A stretch of 64,000 bases of DNA from an uncultured Acidimicrobiaceae bacterium (GTDB taxonomy: Bacteria; Actinomycetota; Acidimicrobiia; Acidimicrobiales; RAAP-2), in contig CALAYR010000136.1 in NCBI GenBank assembly GCA_937894805.1, positions 5,275-69,274 on the forward strand, given 5' to 3'. A model generated the notes under the pieces. That model did not search any database and was not told the origin of the DNA. It was given only the letters and a program-made list of their open reading frames with translations. How positions within the stretch are numbered: the first letter of the stretch is position 1; every line of letters begins with the position of its first letter. Position numbers and translations under genes: made by a program. Positions 7,518 to 17,194 of this stretch are shown here, piece after piece.

Positions 7518-8360
7518 CTAGTTGTGGATAGTTACAGAGAGAATGCGGTGCGTAACGAGCGGGGGAACACCGTTGCTCGCGGGATCAGCGTTACCGGCCG
7601 CGTTCAACTTCACGAGGGTCTCTTGGCCCGTTGTTACCTGACCGAAGCGGGAGTAGCTGTCGGGCAGTGTTTGGCCGGATGCGCCAGTCACGATGAAGAA
7701 CTGAGAGCCATTGGTGTTGGGTCCCGAGTTGGCCATGGCCACCGAGTACAGCGGGTACGGGCCCGCGGGGAGCTCATCGGCGAAGGAGTAACCGGGACCG
7801 CCAGAACCCGTTCCAGTGGGGTCACCGGTCTGGACCATGAAGCCCGGAATGGCTCGGTGGAAGATGATGCAGTGGAAGTAGTTCTTCTTCGCCAGGAAGA
7901 CGAAGTTATTGGTCGTCTTCGGCGCGTTCGCGGCATCGAGCGAGATCGTGAAGGATCCCGCGGTGGTGACCACGTCGGCGTAGTACTTCTTCGAAGTCGT
8001 AATGGTCATCGACGGGGCACTGGACCATTGGAGGTTGTTGGCGCGCGCCGTCGTGCTTGCCGGACAGCCGGCCTGTCGAGCGAGGGCGTCGGCCTGCGAC
8101 TGACCAATGGCCGACGGAGCCGTTGTGGTGGAGACCGGCGCCGTCGTGGAGGTCGTCGAGCTGGTGGCGACTGTCGAGGTGGTTACCAGGGGGGTGGAGA
8201 GATTGCTCTTGATTAACAGCAGGGACCCAACGACGGCGACGGCTACTGCGACCGAGACACCGATGCGGCGCAGTAAACGCTGACGCTTGGCTTGTCGACG
8301 CTCCTGCTCGATCTTTTGACGACGGGCTTCTTTATGGCGGGCACGCTTGGCATTTGGCAC
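7518..8360 (-). CDS. Membrane-anchored cyclophilin-type peptidyl-prolyl isomerase
   Basis: A 280-aa protein. The N-terminus is strongly basic (roughly residues 1-32), then comes one membrane helix (about 33-52), then a Ser/Thr-rich linker (about 55-85), and a C-terminal cyclophilin domain containing FHRAIPGFMVQTGDPTGTG and MANSGPNTNGSQFFI. The layout suggests the isomerase domain faces outside the cytoplasm and helps fold exported proteins. GTG 8360 is preceded by TAGGAT with a 7-nt gap, so the message is probably leaderless. It is the upstream partner of the cytoplasmic isomerase gene. Confidence 0.92.
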   Translation of the reverse strand: MPNAKRARHKEARRQKIEQERRQAKRQRLLRRIGVSVAVAVAVVGSLLLIKSNLSTPLVTTSTVATSSTTSTTAPVSTTTAPSAIGQSQADALARQAGCPASTTARANNLQWSSAPSMTITTSKKYYADVVTTAGSFTISLDAANAPKTTNNFVFLAKKNYFHCIIFHRAIPGFMVQTGDPTGTGSGGPGYSFADELPAGPYPLYSVAMANSGPNTNGSQFFIVTGASGQTLPDSYSRFGQVTTGQETLVKLNAAGNADPASNGVPPLVTHRILSVTIHN

Positions 8361-8367
8361 GGGCGTA

Positions 8368-8373
8368 ATCCTA
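8368..8373 (-). promoter_or_regulatory. -10 box of the cyclophilin pair (leaderless)
   Basis: Reverse-strand TAGGAT, 7 nt before GTG 8360; it sits back to back with the lysC box at 8410-8415. Confidence 0.55.
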
Positions 8374-8409
8374 CCCCCGACCTTGAAATGAGACTCGGAG
8401 CGAGACCGG

Positions 8410-8415
8410 TAGTTT
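8410..8415 (+). promoter_or_regulatory. -10 box of lysC (leaderless)
   Basis: TAGTTT, 6 nt before ATG 8422; no Shine-Dalgarno sequence. Confidence 0.55.
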
Positions 8416-8421
8416 TAGAAC

Positions 8422-9636
8422 ATGGCTTTAGTGGTCCAAAAGTATGGCGGCACCAGTGTTGGGGATGCCGAACGCATCCGCGCCGTCGCCGAGCACGTCG
8501 CTCGAACCGTCCGCGGTGGCGACCAGGTTGTGGTCGTCGTTTCGGCCATGGGCAAGTCCACCGACGATCTCTTACGCCTCGCTGATGAAGTCTCGTCCGT
8601 CAAGCCCAAGCGCGAACTGGACATGCTGCTCACGGCCGGCGAGCGCATCTCGATGTCCCTGGTCTCGATGGCGCTTGCGGGGCAGGGTCTAAAGACTGCA
8701 TCCTTCACGGGATCGCAAGCCGGCATCATTACTGACACGGATCACACCCGGGCCAAGATTCTCGAAATGCGTCCTGAACGAATTGAAGAGGCCCTTCGCG
8801 ACGGCTACACCCCCGTGGTTGCCGGCTTCCAAGGCGTCTCCACTGATCGCGATATCACCACTCTCGGTCGAGGTGGCTCGGACGTTACCGCGGTGGCACT
8901 AGCCGCAGCGCTTAAGGCCGATGTCTGTGAGATCTACACCGACGTCACGGGCGTCTACAGCGCCGATCCTCGCGTTGTGCCACAAGCTCGTCGACTGGCC
9001 AAGATTTCGTTTGACGAAATGATGGAGATGGCCGCCACGGGTGGTCGCGTTTTGATGTTGCGCTCCGTGGAGTTTGCTCGCCGTCATGGCGTACCGCTGC
9101 ACGTGCGTTCAAGTTTTACCTGGGAACCTGGCACCTGGGTCGTTGAGGAGGAATTGTCCATGGAAGAAGCAGTCGTCTCGGCCGTAACCGATGACACCTC
9201 AGAAGCCAAGATCACCGTGGCCAATGTGCCCGACCGACCCGGTTTGGCCGCCCGTTTGTTTCGCGAGCTCGCCGACAAGGGCATCAACCTCGACATGATT
9301 GTCCAGAACACCTCCGAACACGGCACCACCGACATCTCCTTTACGGTGGAAAAGGGTGATGCCGAAGCGGCCCGCCTCGCCTGCGAGGGTGTGCGCGATC
9401 TCCTAGAAATTGGCGAGATCACCGCTGATCTCGGTATCGGGCGAGTGACTCTGGTGGGCGCCGGCATGAAGTCGAACGCTGGTATCACGGCCAAGATGTT
9501 CGAGACGCTGGCCTCGCACGACATCAACATTGAGATGATTTCGACCTCATCTATTCGTATCTCAACGATTATCCGTGGTGAACGAGTTGTTGAGGCCGTG
9601 CGTGCGCTGCACACCGCTTTTGGCCTAGACGCCTAA
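8422..9636 (+). CDS. lysC: Aspartokinase (alpha subunit)
   Basis: A 404-aa aspartate kinase that phosphorylates aspartate, the first step towards lysine, threonine, methionine and diaminopimelate. The kinase domain (about 1-245) starts with the ATP-site KYGGTSVGD at residues 7-15 and has [16 protein letters not shown]. The C-terminal third holds two ACT regulatory domains that normally bind lysine and/or threonine, with [12 protein letters not shown] and [19 protein letters not shown] 8422 has TAGTTT 6 nt upstream and no ribosome-binding site, so it is probably leaderless. It is followed 17 bp later by asd, whose own -10 box lies in the gap. An internal start at 9160 probably gives a separate beta subunit. 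Confidence 0.95.
   Translation: MALVVQKYGGTSVGDAERIRAVAEHVARTVRGGDQVVVVVSAMGKSTDDLLRLADEVSSVKPKRELDMLLTAGERISMSLVSMALAGQGLKTASFTGSQAGIITDTDHTRAKILEMRPERIEEALRDGYTPVVAGFQGVSTDRDITTLGRGGSDVTAVALAAALKADVCEIYTDVTGVYSADPRVVPQARRLAKISFDEMMEMAATGGRVLMLRSVEFARRHGVPLHVRSSFTWEPGTWVVEEELSMEEAVVSAVTDDTSEAKITVANVPDRPGLAARLFRELADKGINLDMIVQNTSEHGTTDISFTVEKGDAEAARLACEGVRDLLEIGEITADLGIGRVTLVGAGMKSNAGITAKMFETLASHDINIEMISTSSIRISTIIRGERVVEAVRALHTAFGLDA
9160..9636 (+). CDS. lysC: Aspartokinase beta subunit (internal in-frame start)
   Basis: Inside lysC, AGGAGG at 9146-9151 lies 8 nt before ATG 9160, which is in the lysC frame and just ahead of the ACT domains. The 158-aa product would be the regulatory beta chain. 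Known aspartokinases of Corynebacterium glutamicum and Bacillus subtilis (aspartokinase II) make alpha and beta chains from such overlapping in-frame starts and assemble as alpha2beta2. The strong ribosome-binding site contrasts with the leaderless start of the full-length chain, so the beta chain may be translated independently. Confidence 0.75.
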   Translation: MEEAVVSAVTDDTSEAKITVANVPDRPGLAARLFRELADKGINLDMIVQNTSEHGTTDISFTVEKGDAEAARLACEGVRDLLEIGEITADLGIGRVTLVGAGMKSNAGITAKMFETLASHDINIEMISTSSIRISTIIRGERVVEAVRALHTAFGLDA

Positions 9637-9641
9637 TTCTC

Positions 9642-11335
<1,694 letters not shown>

Positions 11336-11341
11336 AAGGGG

Positions 11342-11347
11342 AGATTA
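11342..11347 (-). promoter_or_regulatory. -10 box of phoU (leaderless)
   Basis: Reverse-strand TAATCT, 6 nt before ATG 11335. Confidence 0.5.
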
Positions 11348-11401
11348 GTTCTGTCGTAGGCAATTCGTATTGTGGTGGGAGTTCCGAGTGATGGAGATTT
11401 C

Positions 11402-12709
11402 ATGTTTGGCGCAATTGCCGCAGCGATAGCTGGCTTGATTATTGGTTTTCTTGTGGCCAACGTGCGTTCCAGTGCGCGTCTGGGTACCCAGCGGGCCGAA
11501 CTGGCCACCCTCACCGCTGAACGAGATGCGGCCAGCGCTTCTGCCACTACGGCCACTGAACAATTGGAACGGGAACGGCTGCAGCACGCCGACGCCATGA
11601 AGAACATGCGGGACGCCTTTCAGGTTGCCGCTACCGAAGCCCTTGGCACTGTCGTGGCCCAGCAGAGTGAGCAGCAAGAGGCTGTACTCAAGCAACGGGA
11701 AGCGAAGTTGGACGACCGACTACGCCCACTTTCTGACGCTCTGTTGCAGTATCGCGAGCAGGTCGAGAAGATGAATGTCGACCGTGCTACATCCTTCGAG
11801 TCATTATCCAAGACGACCTCGCGTCTGATGGAGCTGCAGGATCGATCCATCAGCGAAACGGAACGTCTCAACCGAATTTTGGGCCGTGAAAAAGATCGTG
11901 GCAGTTGGGGTGAGAACCAACTGGAGAATATTTTCCGTCTGTCGGGGATGGAGCCCTACATCGACTACATGACTCAGCTGACGGTCAGCCAAGACGCCAA
12001 GAACGTGCGTCCCGACGCCGTAGTCCGCCTTCCGGGTCGTGGCAACTTCGCCATTGACTCCAAGGCTCCGCTCGCTGACTACGACACGTACTTGGCTGCC
12101 GAGACACCCGAACAGCAGGCCGAGGCCGCCAAAGTTTTTGCCGCCACGGTGAAGCGACACATCCAACAGCTCACGACCAAGTCCTACTACGACTACATCA
12201 AGCCTTCGCCGGATTTTGTGGCCTGTTTTATTCCGAGTGACAACGTGCTCTCCACGGCGCTCAGTGGTGATCAGGACCTGTGGAACTTTGCCGTTCGTAG
12301 CAAGGTGCTGCTCTGCGGCCCCTCGTCGTTGATGGGCATGCTGTGGTCGGTGGCCTACGGCTGGCGTCAGTCGCAATTGCAAGAAAATGCCCAGGAGATC
12401 ATGGACCTCTCCGAAACGCTTCATCAGCGCATCAGCGTGGCGTACGGCCACTTTCACGAATTGAGCCGCTCGCTGGGCACCACGGTGAAGAGTTACAACA
12501 AGTTGGTGGACTCGATGGAGTCGCGACTCCTCGTAACGATTCGCACGATGGAAACCAAGGGCGTAAAGAGCAAGGCCGATATCAAAGAGGTCGATGCACT
12601 CGTAGAGCTGCCGCACGACCCCAATCCCGATAAGTGGCCGGTGGTGACCGCGCTGCCTTTGGCCACGTTGGAGGCGGAAATCGTCGACTCCTCACACGAG
12701 GCCGAGTAG
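11402..12709 (+). CDS. rmuC: DNA recombination protein RmuC
   Basis: A 435-aa RmuC-family protein. It has an N-terminal membrane helix (about residues 2-22), a long coiled coil (about 30-150), and a PD-(D/E)XK-like nuclease domain containing GSWGENQLENIF, VRPDAVVRLPG and FAIDSKAPL, which carries the acidic and Lys residues of the nuclease core. It is linked to control of DNA rearrangement at inverted repeats. ATG 11402 is preferred because GGAGA lies 4 nt upstream and it begins the membrane helix directly; GTG 11372 is an in-frame alternative adding 10 residues. It is divergent from phoU. Confidence 0.92.
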   Translation: MFGAIAAAIAGLIIGFLVANVRSSARLGTQRAELATLTAERDAASASATTATEQLERERLQHADAMKNMRDAFQVAATEALGTVVAQQSEQQEAVLKQREAKLDDRLRPLSDALLQYREQVEKMNVDRATSFESLSKTTSRLMELQDRSISETERLNRILGREKDRGSWGENQLENIFRLSGMEPYIDYMTQLTVSQDAKNVRPDAVVRLPGRGNFAIDSKAPLADYDTYLAAETPEQQAEAAKVFAATVKRHIQQLTTKSYYDYIKPSPDFVACFIPSDNVLSTALSGDQDLWNFAVRSKVLLCGPSSLMGMLWSVAYGWRQSQLQENAQEIMDLSETLHQRISVAYGHFHELSRSLGTTVKSYNKLVDSMESRLLVTIRTMETKGVKSKADIKEVDALVELPHDPNPDKWPVVTALPLATLEAEIVDSSHEAE

Positions 12710-12725
12710 CGAACTATTTGCTGAC

Positions 12726-12731
12726 TAGGTT
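12726..12731 (+). promoter_or_regulatory. -10 box of the gene at 12738 (leaderless)
   Basis: TAGGTT, 6 nt before GTG 12738. Confidence 0.5.
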
Positions 12732-12737
12732 CTCTCC

Positions 12738-13727
12738 GTGGCGAGTAGGGGTGAATTACGGAGACGGCGGCAGCTGCGCGTCCTAGTAGTCGTCATCATT
12801 GTGGCGACAGTGGGAACCTTCGCGAGCGACGTGATGCGTGCGGCCCACGATTCGCAATCGGCCCGAGCTTCGCGAAACACCACCTTCGGCACCCTGGCCC
12901 GTGATCTCCTTCGCGAGGGTACGGCGCTAGACCACGACACGCTCGTGCTGTTGCAACAGGCCACCACGATCTCTCGCAGCGACTTCGTCGACGCGTGGTC
13001 TCAGCTAGACGCTCGTGCCCGTCAGGTGACATTGGATGCCGCCCGACTCCGAGTACCGAGTGTTGACAACAAGCTCAACGTGCTGCTGGCCGACGTGATG
13101 ACCCAGCGCGTTGCGAGCTGGGAGGTCATTCGCAATTCCGTACTGACACCTCTCGGCATTGGTACCGCGCAGTCTTCTTCAGTGGCGCTGACGAGCGCTC
13201 TGGCCGCGCTGACGACAACGAATGCTCAGTGGAGTGCCGCTCACGGGCGCTTGCATCGAGAGCCTGGTCACGTCCGACTACCCCTTGGCGAATGGACGCT
13301 GCCGGCAAATGATGTCACTGGGTTGATTGCCACGACGTTGCAACAGGTGAGGCTGCGACCTTCGGCCTCGGTCTCCATTAATGCTGTATCTATTGACCCT
13401 CAGCCGTTGCCATCTGACGCGGCGCAGTTGGTACTGCTCGCCCGTGAACAAATTTCTGTAGGTGTGTCCCTGCACAACCCTTCCGCGACCGACGCCACGG
13501 TCGTCGTGCATCTGCTTCTGGCTCCCGATCGAAAATCCGGCACTCTGGTGGCCAAGGCGATGACTATTGCCATCCCCAAGCAGTCTCATGCCGCTGTTTT
13601 GTTTGATTCAGTAGCCATACGGGCGTCGGAACATGGAGTCCTCCGCATCTGGGTAACAGGCGCTCGACCCAATTCACCCGGATCGGCGAGTCGTTTCTAC
13701 ACATTCAAGGTGGCCTCAGCCGGTTGA
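12738..13727 (+). CDS. Hypothetical membrane-anchored protein
   Basis: A 329-aa protein I do not recognise. It starts with a very basic stretch (RRRRQLR, residues 8-14) and a single hydrophobic helix (about 15-29), followed by a large Ala/Thr-rich region predicted to lie outside the membrane. Residues about 30-150 look helical; residues about 215-325 look beta-rich, with NAVSIDPQPLP and VSLHNPSATDATVVVHLLL resembling an immunoglobulin-like or other extracellular beta domain. GTG 12738 with TAGGTT 6 nt upstream supports a leaderless start. It sits alone between rmuC and gltA and no function can be assigned. Confidence 0.75.
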   Translation: MASRGELRRRRQLRVLVVVIIVATVGTFASDVMRAAHDSQSARASRNTTFGTLARDLLREGTALDHDTLVLLQQATTISRSDFVDAWSQLDARARQVTLDAARLRVPSVDNKLNVLLADVMTQRVASWEVIRNSVLTPLGIGTAQSSSVALTSALAALTTTNAQWSAAHGRLHREPGHVRLPLGEWTLPANDVTGLIATTLQQVRLRPSASVSINAVSIDPQPLPSDAAQLVLLAREQISVGVSLHNPSATDATVVVHLLLAPDRKSGTLVAKAMTIAIPKQSHAAVLFDSVAIRASEHGVLRIWVTGARPNSPGSASRFYTFKVASAG

Positions 13728-13754
13728 TCTGTAGACACGGTTTGTCTAAACCTC

Positions 13755-13760
13755 TACGAT
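13755..13760 (+). promoter_or_regulatory. Probable -10 box of gltA
   Basis: TACGAT; it would place the transcription start near 13767, giving a short leader of about 27 nt that carries the Shine-Dalgarno AGAAGG at 13783-13788. Confidence 0.4.
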
Positions 13761-13793
13761 AGGCATTGGCTATTTGTGCGAAAGAAGGCAACC

Positions 13794-15062
13794 GTGCCAC
13801 AGACCATCACCGTCACCGATAATCGGACAGGTGAGTCTTACGAACTCCCCATTGAGAATGGGGGCATTGCCGCGAAGGATTTCGCTAAGGCTGTCCCCGG
13901 CGTTTGGTTCTACGACCCCGCTTTCATGCAGACTGCGGCGGCTGAAAGTGCCATCACGTACCTAGATGGTGAGGCCGGTATCTTGCGTTACCGCGGCTAC
14001 CCCATTGAGCAGCTGGCCGAAAAGTCGACCTACCTCGAAGTGGCCTACTTGCTACTTCACGGCGAACTGCCCACTCTGGAGCAGGCCGAGGCGTGGAAGA
14101 AGGAAGTGACGTATCACACCTTCATTCACGAAAACGTCCGTAAGCGGTTCCTCGAAGGATTCAACTACGACGCACACCCCATGGGCATGATGGTCTCGGC
14201 CGTCGCCGCGCTGTCTACGTATTACAAGGACGCCAAAGAAATCGACAATCCGGAAATCTTGAACAAGCAAATTGTTCGCCTGATCGCCAAGATGCCAACC
14301 CTGGCCGCCGCCGCACACCGCTTCAGCGTGGGTATGCCCTTCGTGTACCCCGACAACTCGCTGGGCTACGCCGAAAACTTCCTCTCGATGATGTGGAAGG
14401 TTGCCGAGCCCCGGTACGAGCCCGACCCCGTGTTGGCCCGCGCGCTCGACGTTCTCTTTATTCTCCACGCCGATCACGAACAGAATTGCGGCACCACCGC
14501 GATGCGCGTCGTGGGTAGTGCGCACGCCGATCCCTATTCGGCCGCCGCCGCCGCTACTTCGGCTCTCTATGGTCCACGTCACGGCGGAGCCAATGAGCAG
14601 GTCTTGCGCATGTTGAACGACATCGGTTCAATCGACAACGTGCCCGGCTTCATCGAAGACGTCAAGTCCGGCAAGGGCAAGCTGCAGGGCTTTGGCCACC
14701 GGGTTTACAAGAACTTCGACCCCCGTGCATCAATCATCAAGCGCACGGCCGATGACGTATTCAAGGTGACGGGCAAGAACCCGCTACTCGACGTCGCGCT
14801 CAAGCTCGAAGAAGTTGCGTTGCAGGATGACTACTTCCGTTCGCGCAAGCTCTACCCCAACGTGGACTTTTACTCGGGCCTGATCTATCAGGCCATGGGT
14901 TTCCCCATCGAGATGTTCACGGTGCTCTTCGCCATTCCCCGTATGTCGGGTTGGTTGGCGCACTACACCGAGCTGCTCGGACAGGACGCGAAGATTGCGC
15001 GTCCGCGCCAGCTCTACACGGGGTCAGACAAGCGCGACTACGTCCCCATGGCTCAGCGCTAG
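13794..15062 (+). CDS. gltA: Citrate synthase (type II)
   Basis: A 422-aa citrate synthase condensing oxaloacetate with acetyl-CoA. Active-site segments are visible: LHADHEQNCGTTAMR and LYGPRHGGANEQV carry the two catalytic His residues, and FGHRVYKNFDPRA is the third conserved block. The N-terminal TVTDNRTGESYELPI is the extra small domain of type II enzymes. GTG 13794 is chosen because AGAAGG lies 5 nt upstream and the product then begins as relatives do; an upstream GTG at 13776 would add six residues. It is a single gene, whose stop immediately precedes the glycosyltransferase frame. Confidence 0.95.
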   Translation: MPQTITVTDNRTGESYELPIENGGIAAKDFAKAVPGVWFYDPAFMQTAAAESAITYLDGEAGILRYRGYPIEQLAEKSTYLEVAYLLLHGELPTLEQAEAWKKEVTYHTFIHENVRKRFLEGFNYDAHPMGMMVSAVAALSTYYKDAKEIDNPEILNKQIVRLIAKMPTLAAAAHRFSVGMPFVYPDNSLGYAENFLSMMWKVAEPRYEPDPVLARALDVLFILHADHEQNCGTTAMRVVGSAHADPYSAAAAATSALYGPRHGGANEQVLRMLNDIGSIDNVPGFIEDVKSGKGKLQGFGHRVYKNFDPRASIIKRTADDVFKVTGKNPLLDVALKLEEVALQDDYFRSRKLYPNVDFYSGLIYQAMGFPIEMFTVLFAIPRMSGWLAHYTELLGQDAKIARPRQLYTGSDKRDYVPMAQR

Positions 15063-15086
15063 TTCGGCGAATCGAGAGTAGGGACA

Positions 15087-16241
15087 ATCAAGTACCTCGT
15101 CACGGTCGCTGCGCTTCACCAACGCGACGGGAGCGGACTGGCCGCTCTCGATATTGCGTTGGGACTACGAGCGCGCGGACACGAAGTATCACTGTTCGCA
15201 CTCCGACTCGGGGGCTTCGCCGAATGGGTTACTTCGACCCACGACATTGTCTGTCTTTCGATGTCCGATGTCGTAGGCCTGCACGAGGTGCGGCCCGATC
15301 GTGTGGTGCTGATGCACTGGCCCGCGTATTTCGCGTTGCAACGCGAAGGCATTTGTGTCCCCACTGTCTTTGGATTCCTCGGTCGTCACCCCGCGCTCGA
15401 GAATCCACCACCACTCGTTCCCGACCTGGGATTCCCGTGGTTTGCCGTGTCGGAAGCAATCGTGGAAAACGTGTCGGCCATTTCAACGTGGGGGGAGCAG
15501 CCTCACCGTCTCATGCGCAATTGGACGGGATGGGCTGAAGGCTCGATTCGTCCCGAATCGCCACTTCGACGAATCGCCATTGTCTCTAATCGGATGACTG
15601 ACGAGCTAGAGAACCAGCTTGTCGAGGCTGGCCATCGCGCTGGTATTGAGGTAACGCGTTTTGGCCTTCCTCGTAACCCCCAGATTTTGAATGAAGCACT
15701 GCTGGAGGAGTTCGACGCAATCATCTCCCTCGGCCGTTCGATTCTCGATGCGATGCGGCTCGGTCGCCCCGCATTGATCTTTGATATTCACGGAGCGGAT
15801 GGTTGGGTCACTCCAGAAAACGTTGAACGGTTCGCTGGCGAAAGTTTCAGCGGCCGTGAACGCGCCCATCGTCCGACTAACGAGGAACTGGATGCGTGGC
15901 TGAAGCAGCCGCCCACCACTGATCAGCTCCGGTGGCTGCAGACGTGGGTTCAGGAAAATGCCACATTGGACGTAGCCCTCAATCAGCTCGATGAACTTTT
16001 CGCCGTCGCTGCCGTACCGCAAGTCACGTGGGGTCGATTCGGTGAAGCCGCAGTTGAGATGATGGAAGAACTCGCGGAGGCGCGCGAGGGACTTGCGATT
16101 CGGGAGCAGCAGTTAGCGAATCTCACGATTGACCGCGACAACGTCGTGGCCCGAATTCGCAAGATTGAAAATGTGCTTACGAGCGTGCGTCCGAAATTTC
16201 TTAGCCGCATCCTCGTCAACGCCGCGCAACGCCGCCTCTAA
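15087..16241 (+). CDS. Glycosyltransferase-like (GT-B) protein with a possible ATC start
   Basis: A 384-aa protein if read from ATC 15087. Its N-terminus IKYLVTVAALHQRDGSG followed by ALDIALGLRARGHEV is a typical GT-B glycosyltransferase opening (first strand, glycine loop, first helix). It also has a central VSEAIVENV and a C-terminal coiled coil (about 300-370, with AEAREGLAIREQQLANL). No ATG, GTG or TTG is present in frame between the gltA stop at 15062 and TTG 15159, and TTG 15159 would remove the first strand and loop. The gene may therefore start at ATC or be damaged. The sugar donor is unknown. Confidence 0.6.
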   Translation: MKYLVTVAALHQRDGSGLAALDIALGLRARGHEVSLFALRLGGFAEWVTSTHDIVCLSMSDVVGLHEVRPDRVVLMHWPAYFALQREGICVPTVFGFLGRHPALENPPPLVPDLGFPWFAVSEAIVENVSAISTWGEQPHRLMRNWTGWAEGSIRPESPLRRIAIVSNRMTDELENQLVEAGHRAGIEVTRFGLPRNPQILNEALLEEFDAIISLGRSILDAMRLGRPALIFDIHGADGWVTPENVERFAGESFSGRERAHRPTNEELDAWLKQPPTTDQLRWLQTWVQENATLDVALNQLDELFAVAAVPQVTWGRFGEAAVEMMEELAEAREGLAIREQQLANLTIDRDNVVARIRKIENVLTSVRPKFLSRILVNAAQRRL

Positions 16242-16276
16242 GTCTGAGGTCAGACAACTAATTCGGTTGTATGTCC

Positions 16277-17140
16277 CTAGTTCTGGCGGGGCGCCACAAT
16301 ACGAGTGAGTCCCTCTTGCACCATGGAGACGCAAAGTTCTCCCGATCGGTTGAAGAGAAAACCACGCGCAAGGCCGCGGGCGCCGTGGGCGATTGGAGAA
16401 TCCATGTCGTAGAGCAGCCACTCGTCGGCCTTGACCTGACGGTGAAACCACATGCAGTGGTCCAAGCTGGCCCCCATAAATGTCCCGTCGTCCCATCGAA
16501 CGTCGTGTGGTCCCAAGATGGCGTCAAAGAGACTCATGTCACTCGCGTAGGTCACGACGCAAGCGTGAAGAAGCTGGTCGTCAGCGAGGGTTCCGTCGGC
16601 CTTAATCCACACTTGCTTGGTGGGTTCACGAGGTCGGGTTGGACTCCAGGGGAGTTCGCCGATGAAACGCTGATCGATGGGGTGCTGGCGCTTGAACCAC
16701 TCGTCGATGTCCTGACCATTGCTCGCCGCTTTGATGCGCTCGAACAACGTAGGGATTGTTTCGGGTTGCTCAACATCCGGTGCGGTGATCTGATGGTCGA
16801 GGCCGTCTTCTTCGGTGTGGAAGCTGGCCTGCATGTTGTAGATGGCTCGGCCGTGTTGAATCGCCACAACCCGGCGGGTGGTGAAGCTCTTCCCGTCTCG
16901 AATCCGGTCTACTTCGTAGAGAATTGGCACCTTGGGGTCACCGGGCCGAAGAAAGTACGAGTGGAGCGAGTGCACCCGACCCTGGTCGACGGTGCGTCCG
17001 GCAGCCATCAGGGCCTGGGCGGCGACCTGGCCTCCAAAGACCCGTTGGCGTTCTTCATTGGGCTGGGTGCCGCGGAAGATATTTACCTCGATCGTTTCGA
17101 GGTCGAGCAGATGGACAAGAAAATCGAGAGATTCAGACAC
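16277..17140 (-). CDS. tesB: Acyl-CoA thioesterase II (TesB-like)
   Basis: A 287-aa double hot-dog thioesterase. Visible family blocks are VFGGQVAAQALMAAGRTVD, LHSYFLRPGDP, VVAIQHGRAIYNMQASF and the C-terminal DHCMWFHRQVKADEWLLYDMDSP and RGLARGFLFN, with the Asp, Gln and Ser/Thr positions of TesB catalysis. It hydrolyses acyl-CoA to fatty acid and CoA. GTG 17140 has a reverse-strand TACGAT box with a 6-nt gap, so it is probably leaderless. It diverges from the GH1 gene across only 54 bp. Confidence 0.93.
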   Translation of the reverse strand: MSESLDFLVHLLDLETIEVNIFRGTQPNEERQRVFGGQVAAQALMAAGRTVDQGRVHSLHSYFLRPGDPKVPILYEVDRIRDGKSFTTRRVVAIQHGRAIYNMQASFHTEEDGLDHQITAPDVEQPETIPTLFERIKAASNGQDIDEWFKRQHPIDQRFIGELPWSPTRPREPTKQVWIKADGTLADDQLLHACVVTYASDMSLFDAILGPHDVRWDDGTFMGASLDHCMWFHRQVKADEWLLYDMDSPIAHGARGLARGFLFNRSGELCVSMVQEGLTRIVAPRQN

Positions 17141-17146
17141 GGTTAC

Positions 17147-17152
17147 ATCGTA
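17147..17152 (-). promoter_or_regulatory. -10 box of tesB (leaderless)
   Basis: Reverse-strand TACGAT, 6 nt before GTG 17140. Confidence 0.5.
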
Positions 17153-17182
17153 GGGGAGACGGCAATTCGCTAATCAGCGGTC

Positions 17183-17188
17183 TATCGT
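17183..17188 (+). promoter_or_regulatory. -10 box of the GH1 gene (leaderless)
   Basis: TATCGT, 6 nt before ATG 17195; divergent from the tesB box 30 bp away. Confidence 0.5.
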
Positions 17189-17194
17189 AACTAA

